In this document: positions 32,125-39,660 of the stretch, one piece after another
Layout of the letters: each line of letters begins with the position of its first letter
Position numbering within the stretch: the first letter of the stretch is position 1
Assembly: GCF_001647275.1 (NCBI RefSeq)
Contig: NZ_LRMM01000030.1
Span: forward strand, 1-53,852
Reading direction: 5' to 3'
From: Rufibacter ruber
Lineage (GTDB): Bacteria > Bacteroidota > Bacteroidia > Cytophagales > Hymenobacteraceae
DNA: 53,852 nucleotides
Notes under the pieces: model-generated
The model's input: only the letters and a program-made list of their open reading frames with translations
Told to the model about the DNA's origin: nothing
Databases searched by the model: none
Program-made: the position numbers and the translations under genes

Positions 32125-33876
32125 TCAAAACTTCTTTTCAACCACGCCGCCTTTCCTGCTGTCTACCTCAAAATGCAGAACAGGACTGGCTGATTTTGTT
32201 ACCCAGCGCACCCTTACACTATCTTCAGCACCAATAGAGGGGACTTCAATTCTACTGGGGTTCAAACGCTGCTCCTTGCCTATCACTTTACCCTTGTCAG
32301 TTACTAGCATGCCCGCTACCACGGTACTGTCTTTAAGCTTGACAAAGTCAGGGCGTTCAATTTTACGGGATACATCATGAGGGGTGTGTGTGGGTATTTT
32401 ACTGAGGTTGACAACTGTGACAAACACCTCGGTATTGCCGTTGGGTAATCTGCTGTAAGACGGTTTTCTTATTAAAAGTTTAGGGGTTTGGTACAGGTGA
32501 TACAACGTCTGAATCATTACCTGGTGCGCCTCCTTGCTTAGGCTGAGGTCTGAGGCATTTTGGAAGAAATCTTTCTTGAAGCCACCAATCTCTATTGATC
32601 CATAAGTAGGGTGCTCATACGGAGTCCAGGGTGTAAACGCCTCCTTCCCCAGCCAGCTTTCTTCCTTGCTTTTCCTTTTTTTACGTGGTTTGTCACCCTC
32701 CTCTTTCGCATCGTCTGTTTCTGGGGCAAAGCGGTACAACTCAACCTGTAAAGGAAGAATACCGCGGGCTTGCCAGAACCAGTGCAGCTGGCCCCCATAT
32801 ATATCTGGCGTTAGGGTATTTGACAAGGCATAAAAATGATGAGGCAGGAGTTGGTGGTAACCTGTTTCTAAACTTGCGTAAAGCTGGACTAAGGAAGTGT
32901 CTGTGGGTGCCGTATCTCCCTCACCAGAAGTCTCTGGGTAAAAGAAATCAATGGGAAATTTAAAATTTTGCGCGGCTGCAATGTTTGGGTGACGCAAGAC
33001 AAACTCTTTGGCTGCTCTATTCTCTGGCAGGGAAAAAGGGTAGAGAGAAGCCCCTTGCTGCAGGTATTGAGGTTGCCACCCCCACGCCCAGTCTGTCATT
33101 GGATTCAGGTACCCAACCGGGTCTTCATTTACTAACCCGTCGCCATCATTATCATGCCCTTCATACCCAATCAAATCAAATTGGCCATTTTCACCTCTGG
33201 GAGCCAGGAGCAGGTGATGTTTAAGATCTTTGTCTACCACGTACTTCCCTGCTTTGTTTTTCCGGCGCATCAAGGTGATAAAGCCATCCCCATTCAGATC
33301 ATTAGGTCCGTCTTCATCTACCAGGCCGTCACCATCCTCATCAGAAGGATTATTGTCTCCCTTCGGACCTCTTTGTTCAGGAGTGCCCATTAATTTGTCC
33401 CGCATGTCTGGGTACAGGAGCGGGATTATATAGAGGGTTTTCTCTTTCAGGAGTTGGGAGATGAAAGCATCTTTGCCATAGCTTTCCAGTAGATACCAGG
33501 CGGTGTACAGGGTGTATTCAGAACCCTGCAAGCCGTTGTGGGAGATAATGCCATCCAGGTACAGGGCAGGCTTTGCATCTGGGTCACCCGCACCAAAATC
33601 TGTTACTGTAAGTGCCCAAAGTCTTTTGCCTTGAAATGACTCCCCAATAGATTCCATCCTGATCAGATGCGGGAACGCCTTAACCAGTTTCCGGCAAATT
33701 TCAGTGATCCCTTCGTGGTCATAATAGCGCTCCCAGTTAACAGCAACTGTGGGGTCGTCAATAGGGGAAGCTGAAAAGATCTGGCTATTGTGCTGCCCAT
33801 TGGCATGACGACTCCAACAAAAACTGAGAGCCAGCAAAAAAGCGCAGAAGGTTCTTTTTAAACAGGGGCTGTTCAT
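32125..33876 (-). CDS. M14-fold protein lacking zinc ligands (tandem copy 2)
   Basis: 583 residues, signal peptide. M14 carboxypeptidase fold by the order YYDHEGITEICRKL, ALYLDGII, YTLYTAWYLLESYG and PLLYPDMRD. The metal motif HGNE of active relatives is replaced by SHNG (112-115), the NRNW and late His segments are absent (YLNPMTDWAWGW; AAQNFKF), so it should not bind catalytic zinc. Two Asp-rich loops (DEDGDGLVDEDGPNDLNGDG near 190; DNDGDGLVNED near 245) look like calcium-binding repeats. Overlaps the preceding gene by 4 bases (ATGA). Confidence 0.8.
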   Translation of the reverse strand: MNSPCLKRTFCAFLLALSFCWSRHANGQHNSQIFSASPIDDPTVAVNWERYYDHEGITEICRKLVKAFPHLIRMESIGESFQGKRLWALTVTDFGAGDPDAKPALYLDGIISHNGLQGSEYTLYTAWYLLESYGKDAFISQLLKEKTLYIIPLLYPDMRDKLMGTPEQRGPKGDNNPSDEDGDGLVDEDGPNDLNGDGFITLMRRKNKAGKYVVDKDLKHHLLLAPRGENGQFDLIGYEGHDNDGDGLVNEDPVGYLNPMTDWAWGWQPQYLQQGASLYPFSLPENRAAKEFVLRHPNIAAAQNFKFPIDFFYPETSGEGDTAPTDTSLVQLYASLETGYHQLLPHHFYALSNTLTPDIYGGQLHWFWQARGILPLQVELYRFAPETDDAKEEGDKPRKKRKSKEESWLGKEAFTPWTPYEHPTYGSIEIGGFKKDFFQNASDLSLSKEAHQVMIQTLYHLYQTPKLLIRKPSYSRLPNGNTEVFVTVVNLSKIPTHTPHDVSRKIERPDFVKLKDSTVVAGMLVTDKGKVIGKEQRLNPSRIEVPSIGAEDSVRVRWVTKSASPVLHFEVDSRKGGVVEKKF

Positions 33877-35525
33877 CTCAGGGCTATTTCTTTAGATTGT
33901 TTGCCGCCGGTGGGGCTGCTGGCTTCTACCACCACATACCCCTGCCCTTTTACTTTCCAGGAGGCTTGTACTTTGGCGCCGGCAGGCAACGATTCAAATG
34001 TGGCTTTTACGTTCCCCTCTACCAATTTCTGGCCAGCCTCTAATCGTAAGGTAACGGTCACTTTAGAAACCCAGGGCAGCAGGTCTCCCACCTTGGCATG
34101 GGTGGGTAAACTTCCCTGGTTATGAATTTCTGCCGTGACCAGGGTATTTCCGTCTGCGGTGGGTGCCGCCCGCAGGCTGGTAACCTTCAGCTCTGGCATC
34201 AAGTGGGCGTAGGCGTAGAAAAACCGAAGGTGCTCCCGCGCAACTGACTTTAGCAGATGAATGGGTGGAGTATGTTTTGCATAAGGGGCAAAGCCGCCTA
34301 TTTCTACTTTTTGCCCAGGAAAATCAGGGTGCTGAATAGGTTTCCAGTTTAAAAAGACCCCGGTGACGCTATTCTCCTCAGCCCATTTTAGAAAGTGAAG
34401 GTCCTCTCTCTCTGAGGGTGTCATTTCTTCCTCAGGTACAGGATAATGCTCAGCAGAAGGTATCAAGGGAACCCACCAACCCGGTGTGGAGTAGCTGAAC
34501 CTGCCGTAATGGAAATAGGCCCACTGAACCACGTCGCCCGGTGTTGGGTTCACTACCGGAAAATTTTTAGCGGATATATGACCGGCATATGTTTGGCTGA
34601 CCAACTGGTTCACCTTTTCATCCAGGGCCATTGCTGCTGTTACAGCCGGAAGGGAGACGTTTGGCGGGGCAAAGGAAACACCCCCGGCCAAAGTAGATGC
34701 AGGACCTAAGACAAAAACGGAGTAAACATTCCGGGTACTGAAAAGGAAATCTGCGAAGGCTTTGGTTTCCCGCTCAGACATAGGGTGCTCCCCTGCTTCC
34801 CGCTCAAAATGGGGGAAGTTGTAAGAGAAGTTCATGTTAAAATTCACCCCTCCTTCGGCATCTTCGTTCCAGAGTCCGTCACGGTCATTGTCTATGCCTT
34901 CAGAAAGAAGGCGGTAGCTGCCTTTTTCTCCTTTTGCCGGGTTTACCTGCACCATGATGCGCGGGTCTACCGTTGAAGGGCGGTACTGCCCCAGCGTGTC
35001 CTGAACCCGTACCATGGTGATAATACCATCACGGTTCAGGTCTTCAAAAGGATCTTCAAATATGCGGCCGTCACGGTCATCATCCCTTGGCTGGGCATTC
35101 CCGGTGCGCTCCCACCGTAGCTTCTCATGGTATTGTTCAGAAGCATCTGGGTTGAGGTTAGGGAAAATGTAGAAGGTCTTGTTCCGGAGAAGCTGGTAAA
35201 CCGAGTCTTGGATAGACGCTGCCAGCAGCATTTGCTCAGCCATCTGCACAGATAGCTCTGTGGTGGCCAATTGCGTGGCCTGCACCCCGGCGGCAATCAC
35301 AACAGCCGGTTTTTCAGCGGCCCGTTCCCGGCCCAGCGTTAACAGCCAAACTTCTTTGCCTGTGGCTGTTTTACCTATAGAGGTGAGGGTGCAGAGTTTA
35401 TGGTATTGGCTACTGAGCCGCTTTAACCTGAACGTAAGCTGGTCATAGCTCTGATAATCCCGTTGGGCCCAGCTGGTAACAGAAAGTGAGGCAAAAAATA
35501 GAAAAGCTAAAATCCTGGATAACAT
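33873..35525 (-). CDS. M14-fold protein lacking zinc ligands (tandem copy 1)
   Basis: 550 residues, signal peptide ending near TSWAQ. Same fold and order as its downstream neighbour. At the zinc motif, VQATQLATTE has Gln82 and Gln85 where His and Glu are expected; the NRN segment is NMN (VNFNMNF), and the final His region reads SVFVLGPAST. Asp-rich calcium-type loops are at about 145-175 (PRDDDRDGRIFEDPFEDLNRDG) and 205 (DNDRDGLWNED). Encoded just after the HD gene (31-base gap), probably one operon. Confidence 0.8.
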   Translation of the reverse strand: MLSRILAFLFFASLSVTSWAQRDYQSYDQLTFRLKRLSSQYHKLCTLTSIGKTATGKEVWLLTLGRERAAEKPAVVIAAGVQATQLATTELSVQMAEQMLLAASIQDSVYQLLRNKTFYIFPNLNPDASEQYHEKLRWERTGNAQPRDDDRDGRIFEDPFEDLNRDGIITMVRVQDTLGQYRPSTVDPRIMVQVNPAKGEKGSYRLLSEGIDNDRDGLWNEDAEGGVNFNMNFSYNFPHFEREAGEHPMSERETKAFADFLFSTRNVYSVFVLGPASTLAGGVSFAPPNVSLPAVTAAMALDEKVNQLVSQTYAGHISAKNFPVVNPTPGDVVQWAYFHYGRFSYSTPGWWVPLIPSAEHYPVPEEEMTPSEREDLHFLKWAEENSVTGVFLNWKPIQHPDFPGQKVEIGGFAPYAKHTPPIHLLKSVAREHLRFFYAYAHLMPELKVTSLRAAPTADGNTLVTAEIHNQGSLPTHAKVGDLLPWVSKVTVTLRLEAGQKLVEGNVKATFESLPAGAKVQASWKVKGQGYVVVEASSPTGGKQSKEIALR

Positions 35526-35556
35526 GTACTGGAAACGGTAGAAAAAGGATTTTAAG

Positions 35557-36258
35557 CTACAAACTGTGGTTTATGGAGATGGGAATCTGAAATGATTCAG
35601 GCGCGGGGTCAGACCCGTGCCATTCTGCCAGAAACCGCCCCACAAATGCCTCCATGAAATCATGGCGCTCCTGCGCCATCTGCTTTCCTGACGGGGTGTT
35701 TAAACGGTCTTTCAGGAGAAAAAGTTTTTCGTAAAAATGGTTAAGGGTGGGTGCTTGATTGGTTTTATATGCTTCAAAGGTGGCGTGGAGCTCAGGCGCA
35801 ATGGCAGGGTTGTACATTTCCCTCCCTTTATAGCCGCCGTAGGCGAAGGCGCGGCCAATACCAATGGCCCCAATGGCATCCAGGCGGTCTGCGTCTTGTA
35901 CAACCTGGGCCTCTAAGGTTGAAGGCATAGTAGAGACTCCAGCGCCTTTGAACGTGACCTCCCGTATGATCTGGCAGATGGGTTGAACCAAATCTTCTGC
36001 CGCCCCCAGACTTCTGAGCCACGCCGCCGCCGCCGTTGGGCCGGCCTCTTCATCGCCCCCGTGAAATTTCCAGTCGGCAATGTCATGCAGAAGGGCGCCC
36101 AGTTGCACCACGGTCAGATCAGCCCCTTCCTTCTGCCCTATTGCCCGTGCGTTCTGCCAAACCCGCCTAATGTGCCACCAATCATGTCCCGAACCTTCGC
36201 CCGTGAAAAGACGCTCCACGTAACGGGCTGTTTTTTCTACCAGTACCTCTGCATTCAT
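35557..36258 (-). CDS. HD-domain phosphohydrolase (YpgQ/YedJ-like)
   Basis: 233 residues. Motifs GSGHDWWHIRRVW (about 22-34), LLHDIADWKFHGGDE (about 57-71) and QDADRLDAIGAIGIGRAFAYGG (about 128-149) match the HD subgroup with nucleotide or pyrophosphate substrates. Substrate is unknown. First gene of a possible operon with the two M14-fold genes. Confidence 0.88.
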   Translation of the reverse strand: MNAEVLVEKTARYVERLFTGEGSGHDWWHIRRVWQNARAIGQKEGADLTVVQLGALLHDIADWKFHGGDEEAGPTAAAAWLRSLGAAEDLVQPICQIIREVTFKGAGVSTMPSTLEAQVVQDADRLDAIGAIGIGRAFAYGGYKGREMYNPAIAPELHATFEAYKTNQAPTLNHFYEKLFLLKDRLNTPSGKQMAQERHDFMEAFVGRFLAEWHGSDPAPESFQIPISINHSL

Positions 36259-36291
36259 GACTGCAAATTAGCCAAAAAGTTTGGGTTGCCC

Positions 36292-36341
36292 CCGTTCTGT
36301 TTTAGGGCTGTTTTTCAGAAATCAGCCCCAAAACAGAACGG
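36292..36341. repeat. palindromic repeat with private arms
   Basis: CCGTTCTGTTTTAGGGCTG and complement CAGCCCCAAAACAGAACGG. In the divergent gap between the HD gene and the first Omp85-type gene. Confidence 0.88.
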
Positions 36342-36534
36342 CACAGCAGCAAAGTAGATAAAGTAGGTGGCTCGTTTACAAATTTTTCTTATCTGGAGGT
36401 TTCTAATTTCACAACCAAACCTAATGTTTACCAGTTAAGATAGAATAAAAAGTGCTATATTAAAATTTCAATATGTTCGGCGCGGCCGGCCCCATACAAG
36501 GAATGTTTGCACACTACAACTTAGCCCCAGCGGA

Positions 36535-37629
36535 ATGAGAACTTTAGTACTTTCACTTTTTCTGGCGGGTTCTTTTTCTGCCGCTTTTGCCCAGATTCCA
36601 GACCAACCGCCCGCAGATTCTCTGGCTAAGCGGCAGACGCGGTTTAACATTTACCCCGTGGCCTATTACACCCCAGAAACCCAATTTGCGTTCGGGACCA
36701 AAATCATCCACGTCCGGAAACCCAAGGGAAGCTATGATACAGACCGCCCTTCCACGTTTTCGCCTACGCTGGTGTACACCACCAGAAAACAGATATTAAC
36801 CGCCTTCACCACTGACATCTGGCGCAAACACAACAGGCTGCACTTTCAGGGCGTGGTGGAGTACAATGACTACCCGTACTTCTTCTTCGGGGTGGGCAAT
36901 GATACCCCAGAAGAGGCTAAGGAAGCCTATACCAGCCGCACCTTGAATGTGTCTGCGCAGCTGGAGCGGCGTATTTTTGACATGGTCTACCTGGGCGCCC
37001 GCTATGAGTTCAAGTATGAGACCCTGCCCAAAGTGGCGCCAGAGGGGCAGCTGGCCCGGCAGGAGATCTTAGGGAGCGAGGGGTTCACCGCCTCAGGGGT
37101 TGGGCCCATGCTCTTGATTGACAGCCGGAACAATATTTTCACCCCTTCCAGAGGGCATTACCACCAGCTGTCTGTTGTTTACTTTCCCAAATTCCTGAGC
37201 AGCGAGACCAATTTCTCCCGCTACAAGTTTGACCTCCGGAAATATTTTTCAGGAATTGGACCGGGCGTGCTGGCCGTGCAGGGAATGGCTACGTTCACCC
37301 ACGGAGACACCCCTTTTCAGTTTCTGTCGCCAATTGGCGGCGTGAACGTGATGCGAGGACTTTTAGAAGGGCGCTTTAGAGATGAAGATGCGCTGGTGGC
37401 GCAGGTTGACTACCGGTTCCCGCTCTTCTGGAAAATTGGCGGCGCCGTCTTTGGCGGCGCTGGTCAGGTAAACCAGCGGCTGGACAAGTCCAGGTTCAGT
37501 GATTTTCATACGGCTGGCGGCGGCGGCCTGCGGTATAAACTGAACAATGAAGGCATGGTGGTGCGCGGTGACGTGGCGTTCTCCCAGGAAGGAATGTATC
37601 TGTACTTTGCTTTCTCAGAGGCTTTTTAA
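36535..37629 (+). CDS. Omp85-type outer-membrane barrel protein without POTRA (tandem copy 1)
   Basis: 364 residues; signal peptide ending near AAFAQ (20), then straight into a BamA/TamA-type barrel. Marks: FNIYPVAYYTPETQFAFGTK near 38, DYPYFFFGVGN near 117, the RGLLEGRFRD motif near 275 and a C-terminal SEAF. It lacks POTRA domains, so it is not BamA. Paralogous to the next gene in pattern and order. Function unknown. Confidence 0.82.
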   Translation: MRTLVLSLFLAGSFSAAFAQIPDQPPADSLAKRQTRFNIYPVAYYTPETQFAFGTKIIHVRKPKGSYDTDRPSTFSPTLVYTTRKQILTAFTTDIWRKHNRLHFQGVVEYNDYPYFFFGVGNDTPEEAKEAYTSRTLNVSAQLERRIFDMVYLGARYEFKYETLPKVAPEGQLARQEILGSEGFTASGVGPMLLIDSRNNIFTPSRGHYHQLSVVYFPKFLSSETNFSRYKFDLRKYFSGIGPGVLAVQGMATFTHGDTPFQFLSPIGGVNVMRGLLEGRFRDEDALVAQVDYRFPLFWKIGGAVFGGAGQVNQRLDKSRFSDFHTAGGGGLRYKLNNEGMVVRGDVAFSQEGMYLYFAFSEAF

Positions 37630-37706
37630 GGATTAATTTACTCGGGTACAGCAATTATGCTAGCTGAATATGTGCTGGTTTTAAAAAGCCAGTCACATAA
37701 CCTGTG

Positions 37707-37750
37707 TTCTGTTTTCGGGCCGTTTTTGGGAAAACAGCCCGAAAACAGAA
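37707..37750. repeat. palindromic repeat between tandem barrel genes
   Basis: TTCTGTTTTCGGGCCG ... CAGCCCGAAAACAGAA. Translated in frame it would give FCFRAVFGKTARKQK, a spurious N-terminus of the next gene if an early start is used. Confidence 0.88.
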
Positions 37751-37761
37751 AATGGAGTTGC

Positions 37762-37769
37762 TACCTTTG
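37762..37769 (+). promoter_or_regulatory. putative -7 element of the second barrel gene
   Basis: TACCTTTG, exact TAnnTTTG, 30 bases before ATG 37800; no TTG at -33. Confidence 0.4.
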
Positions 37770-37799
37770 GTGACAATTCTAACTGTAGACCTTACCAGA

Positions 37800-38987
37800 A
37801 TGACCGCCGTGGAAATTCTTGCCTTCTCCTGCCCTTCCTGCTTTGCAAAAAAGTTGCAGTCACTCCTAAAATGGCAGTGGGGTCTGGCTGCCAAAATAAT
37901 ATTGGGCTGTGCAATGGGAATAAGTAGTTCCTTTCTGGCGGGGGCTCAACCCGCGGCAGGCGCGGCCCCAGACTCAGTGACTGCAGAAACCAAACGCAAG
38001 CTGACCATTTTCCCCGTGGCCTCTTATTCCCCAGAGACCAGTTTTTCATTTGGGGCGAAGGGGATTTATGTCATCCGGCCTGCCGGAAGTTATGTCCGGG
38101 ACCGCCCCACCTCCTACTCGCTTACCTTCTTCTATACACTAAAGCAGCAGATTATCTCCAGCCTGCGCGCCGACATCTGGCAGAACCACAACCGTGACCA
38201 CTGGCAGGGAACGGCAAATTTTAATGACTACCCTTATGTGTTCTTCGGGATTGGGAACAAAGCCCCAGAAAGCGCAGAGGAAAACTACACCAGTCTGTCC
38301 TGGGATGGCTTTGTACAGTATGAGCGCCGTGTTTCACCAAAAATCTATGTGGGGGGGCGCTATGACTTCAGGCATGAAGAAATAACTGAAACAGAAGCCA
38401 GTGGCATGCTGGCCGCGGGCGTTATAGAAGGCAGCACCGGCACCCGTGCCTCCGGCCTTGGCCCCACCCTCAGCTATGATACCCGTAACCATCTGTACAT
38501 ACCCGGCAAGGGAGCGTATCATCAAGCCAGCGTGCAGGCCTTTGGGAAAGCTCTGGGGGGGAGCACTTCCTTTAACAGGTATACCCTGGATTTCAGGAAG
38601 TATTTTCCGGCCCCGGGCAGGGCGGTGGTGGCCATACAGGCGCAGGTTACCGCCACCTCTGGAAATGTGCCGTTTCAATACCTTGCCGCCATTGGCGGAA
38701 GCACATTGTTGCGGGGGTATTTAAATGCCCGCTACCGGGACCGCCACGCGGAGGTGTTCCAGGCTGAATACCGGCTTCCCCTCTTCTGGCGGATTGGGGC
38801 AGTGGCCTTTGCCGCCGCCGGCAAAGTAGCCCCAGACCTATCTGAACTGGTCCCCACCAGCCTTCACCCGGCGGGTGGACTGGGAGTGCGCTACCGGTTG
38901 AATGATGAGGGGATCAACCTGCGCGTAGACGCTGCCCTCTCTAAGTCAATGCCCGCTGTGTATTTTAGCCTGTACGAAGCCTTTTAG
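37800..38987 (+). CDS. Omp85-type outer-membrane barrel protein without POTRA (tandem copy 2)
   Basis: 395 residues from ATG 37800. Upstream starts (37704, 37752) are rejected because they lie in the repeat or before the -7 element at 37762. Hydrophobic signal near 30-52 (AAKIILGCAMGISSSFLAG) is preceded by an unusually long N-region, so the start remains uncertain. The barrel repeats the order of its upstream paralogue: FPVASYSPETSFSFGAKG, DYPYVFFGIGN, RGYLNARYRD and a C-terminal YEAF. Tandem duplication is likely. Confidence 0.8.
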   Translation: MTAVEILAFSCPSCFAKKLQSLLKWQWGLAAKIILGCAMGISSSFLAGAQPAAGAAPDSVTAETKRKLTIFPVASYSPETSFSFGAKGIYVIRPAGSYVRDRPTSYSLTFFYTLKQQIISSLRADIWQNHNRDHWQGTANFNDYPYVFFGIGNKAPESAEENYTSLSWDGFVQYERRVSPKIYVGGRYDFRHEEITETEASGMLAAGVIEGSTGTRASGLGPTLSYDTRNHLYIPGKGAYHQASVQAFGKALGGSTSFNRYTLDFRKYFPAPGRAVVAIQAQVTATSGNVPFQYLAAIGGSTLLRGYLNARYRDRHAEVFQAEYRLPLFWRIGAVAFAAAGKVAPDLSELVPTSLHPAGGLGVRYRLNDEGINLRVDAALSKSMPAVYFSLYEAF

Positions 38988-39374
38988 AGCTACTCTGTGT
39001 TATATAATAAAGGTGTACCTCCTCTCGCCAGATTCTCAAAAGAAGCCTTCCGCTAGCAAGGTAGTGGGGATAAGAATCAGGGAAAGCCAGAAACACGTCT
39101 GGGTACTGGAATGGTGTTACCGCGCGCAGCAGATGAAGCAGTGGCAGGCAGTGGAGTATTCCTTTTTTCTTTCTGCGCCAGGGTGTAAGCCTCCCCCGCA
39201 CGTTTAAGGCACACAGTAGGGAGCTAATAGATAATGCCTATGCACTCGCTAGAAAAAGCAGCAGAATCCACGCGGCACTTCCTGGCGTACCGGAAACCTT
39301 ATGTCACCAGAACAAAAGGGGGCAAAGAAAGAAGCAGGAGCCGTTGACACTTCTTTATAGAAAGTCTTGAGGTG
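38988..39374. other. intergenic stretch with no recognised feature
   Basis: 387 bases between the second barrel gene and the palindrome before tRNA-Thr. No convincing ORF, promoter or RNA was seen; only short AT-rich and GC-rich patches. Confidence 0.5.
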
Positions 39375-39412
39375 CGTTTTTGGCCTGTTTTTCAGAAAAC
39401 AGGCAAAAACAG
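39375..39412. repeat. palindromic repeat near tRNA-Thr
   Basis: CGTTTTTGGCCTGTTTTTC - AG - AAAACAGGCAAAAACAG. Preceded by CTTGAGGTG, the same flank as the copy at 43388. Confidence 0.85.
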
Positions 39413-39420
39413 CAGATAAC

Positions 39421-39454
39421 AAAAAAGGCTTCAACATCTGTTGAAGCCTTTTTA
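39421..39454 (-). terminator. terminator of tRNA-Thr
   Basis: AAAAAGGCTTCAAC - ATCT - GTTGAAGCCTTTTT stem, two bases after the tRNA 3' end, usable on either strand. Confidence 0.9.
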
Positions 39455-39456
39455 TG

Positions 39457-39529
<73 letters not shown>

Positions 39530-39568
39530 GTTTCGCTTTCAGAACTGTGATCGTTGCTGAAAGCGATA

Positions 39569-39598
39569 CAAAAGTAGTAGTCTGTTTTCTATTTGCAA
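39569..39598 (-). promoter_or_regulatory. promoter of tRNA-Thr
   Basis: Minus strand TTG (39596-39598), exactly 19 bases, TACTTTTG (39569-39576). A textbook match. Confidence 0.75.
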
Positions 39599-39660
39599 AT
39601 ACCTCCCAAACTTTTTTTTGAAGGTTTTGGGCAACAGTCTGAAAGTCAACTTGAAAAATT

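Noticed and set aside
37704..37752. Start of the second barrel gene at 37704, giving FCFRAVFGKTARKQK at the N-terminus
   Set aside because: This is a translation of the palindromic repeat; the same peptide pattern appears in spurious frames across other copies, and a -7 element lies downstream of it.
38988..39374. Possible small gene between the barrel gene and tRNA-Thr
   Set aside because: Frames of about 60-78 codons on both strands have no recognisable composition, start signal or similarity.
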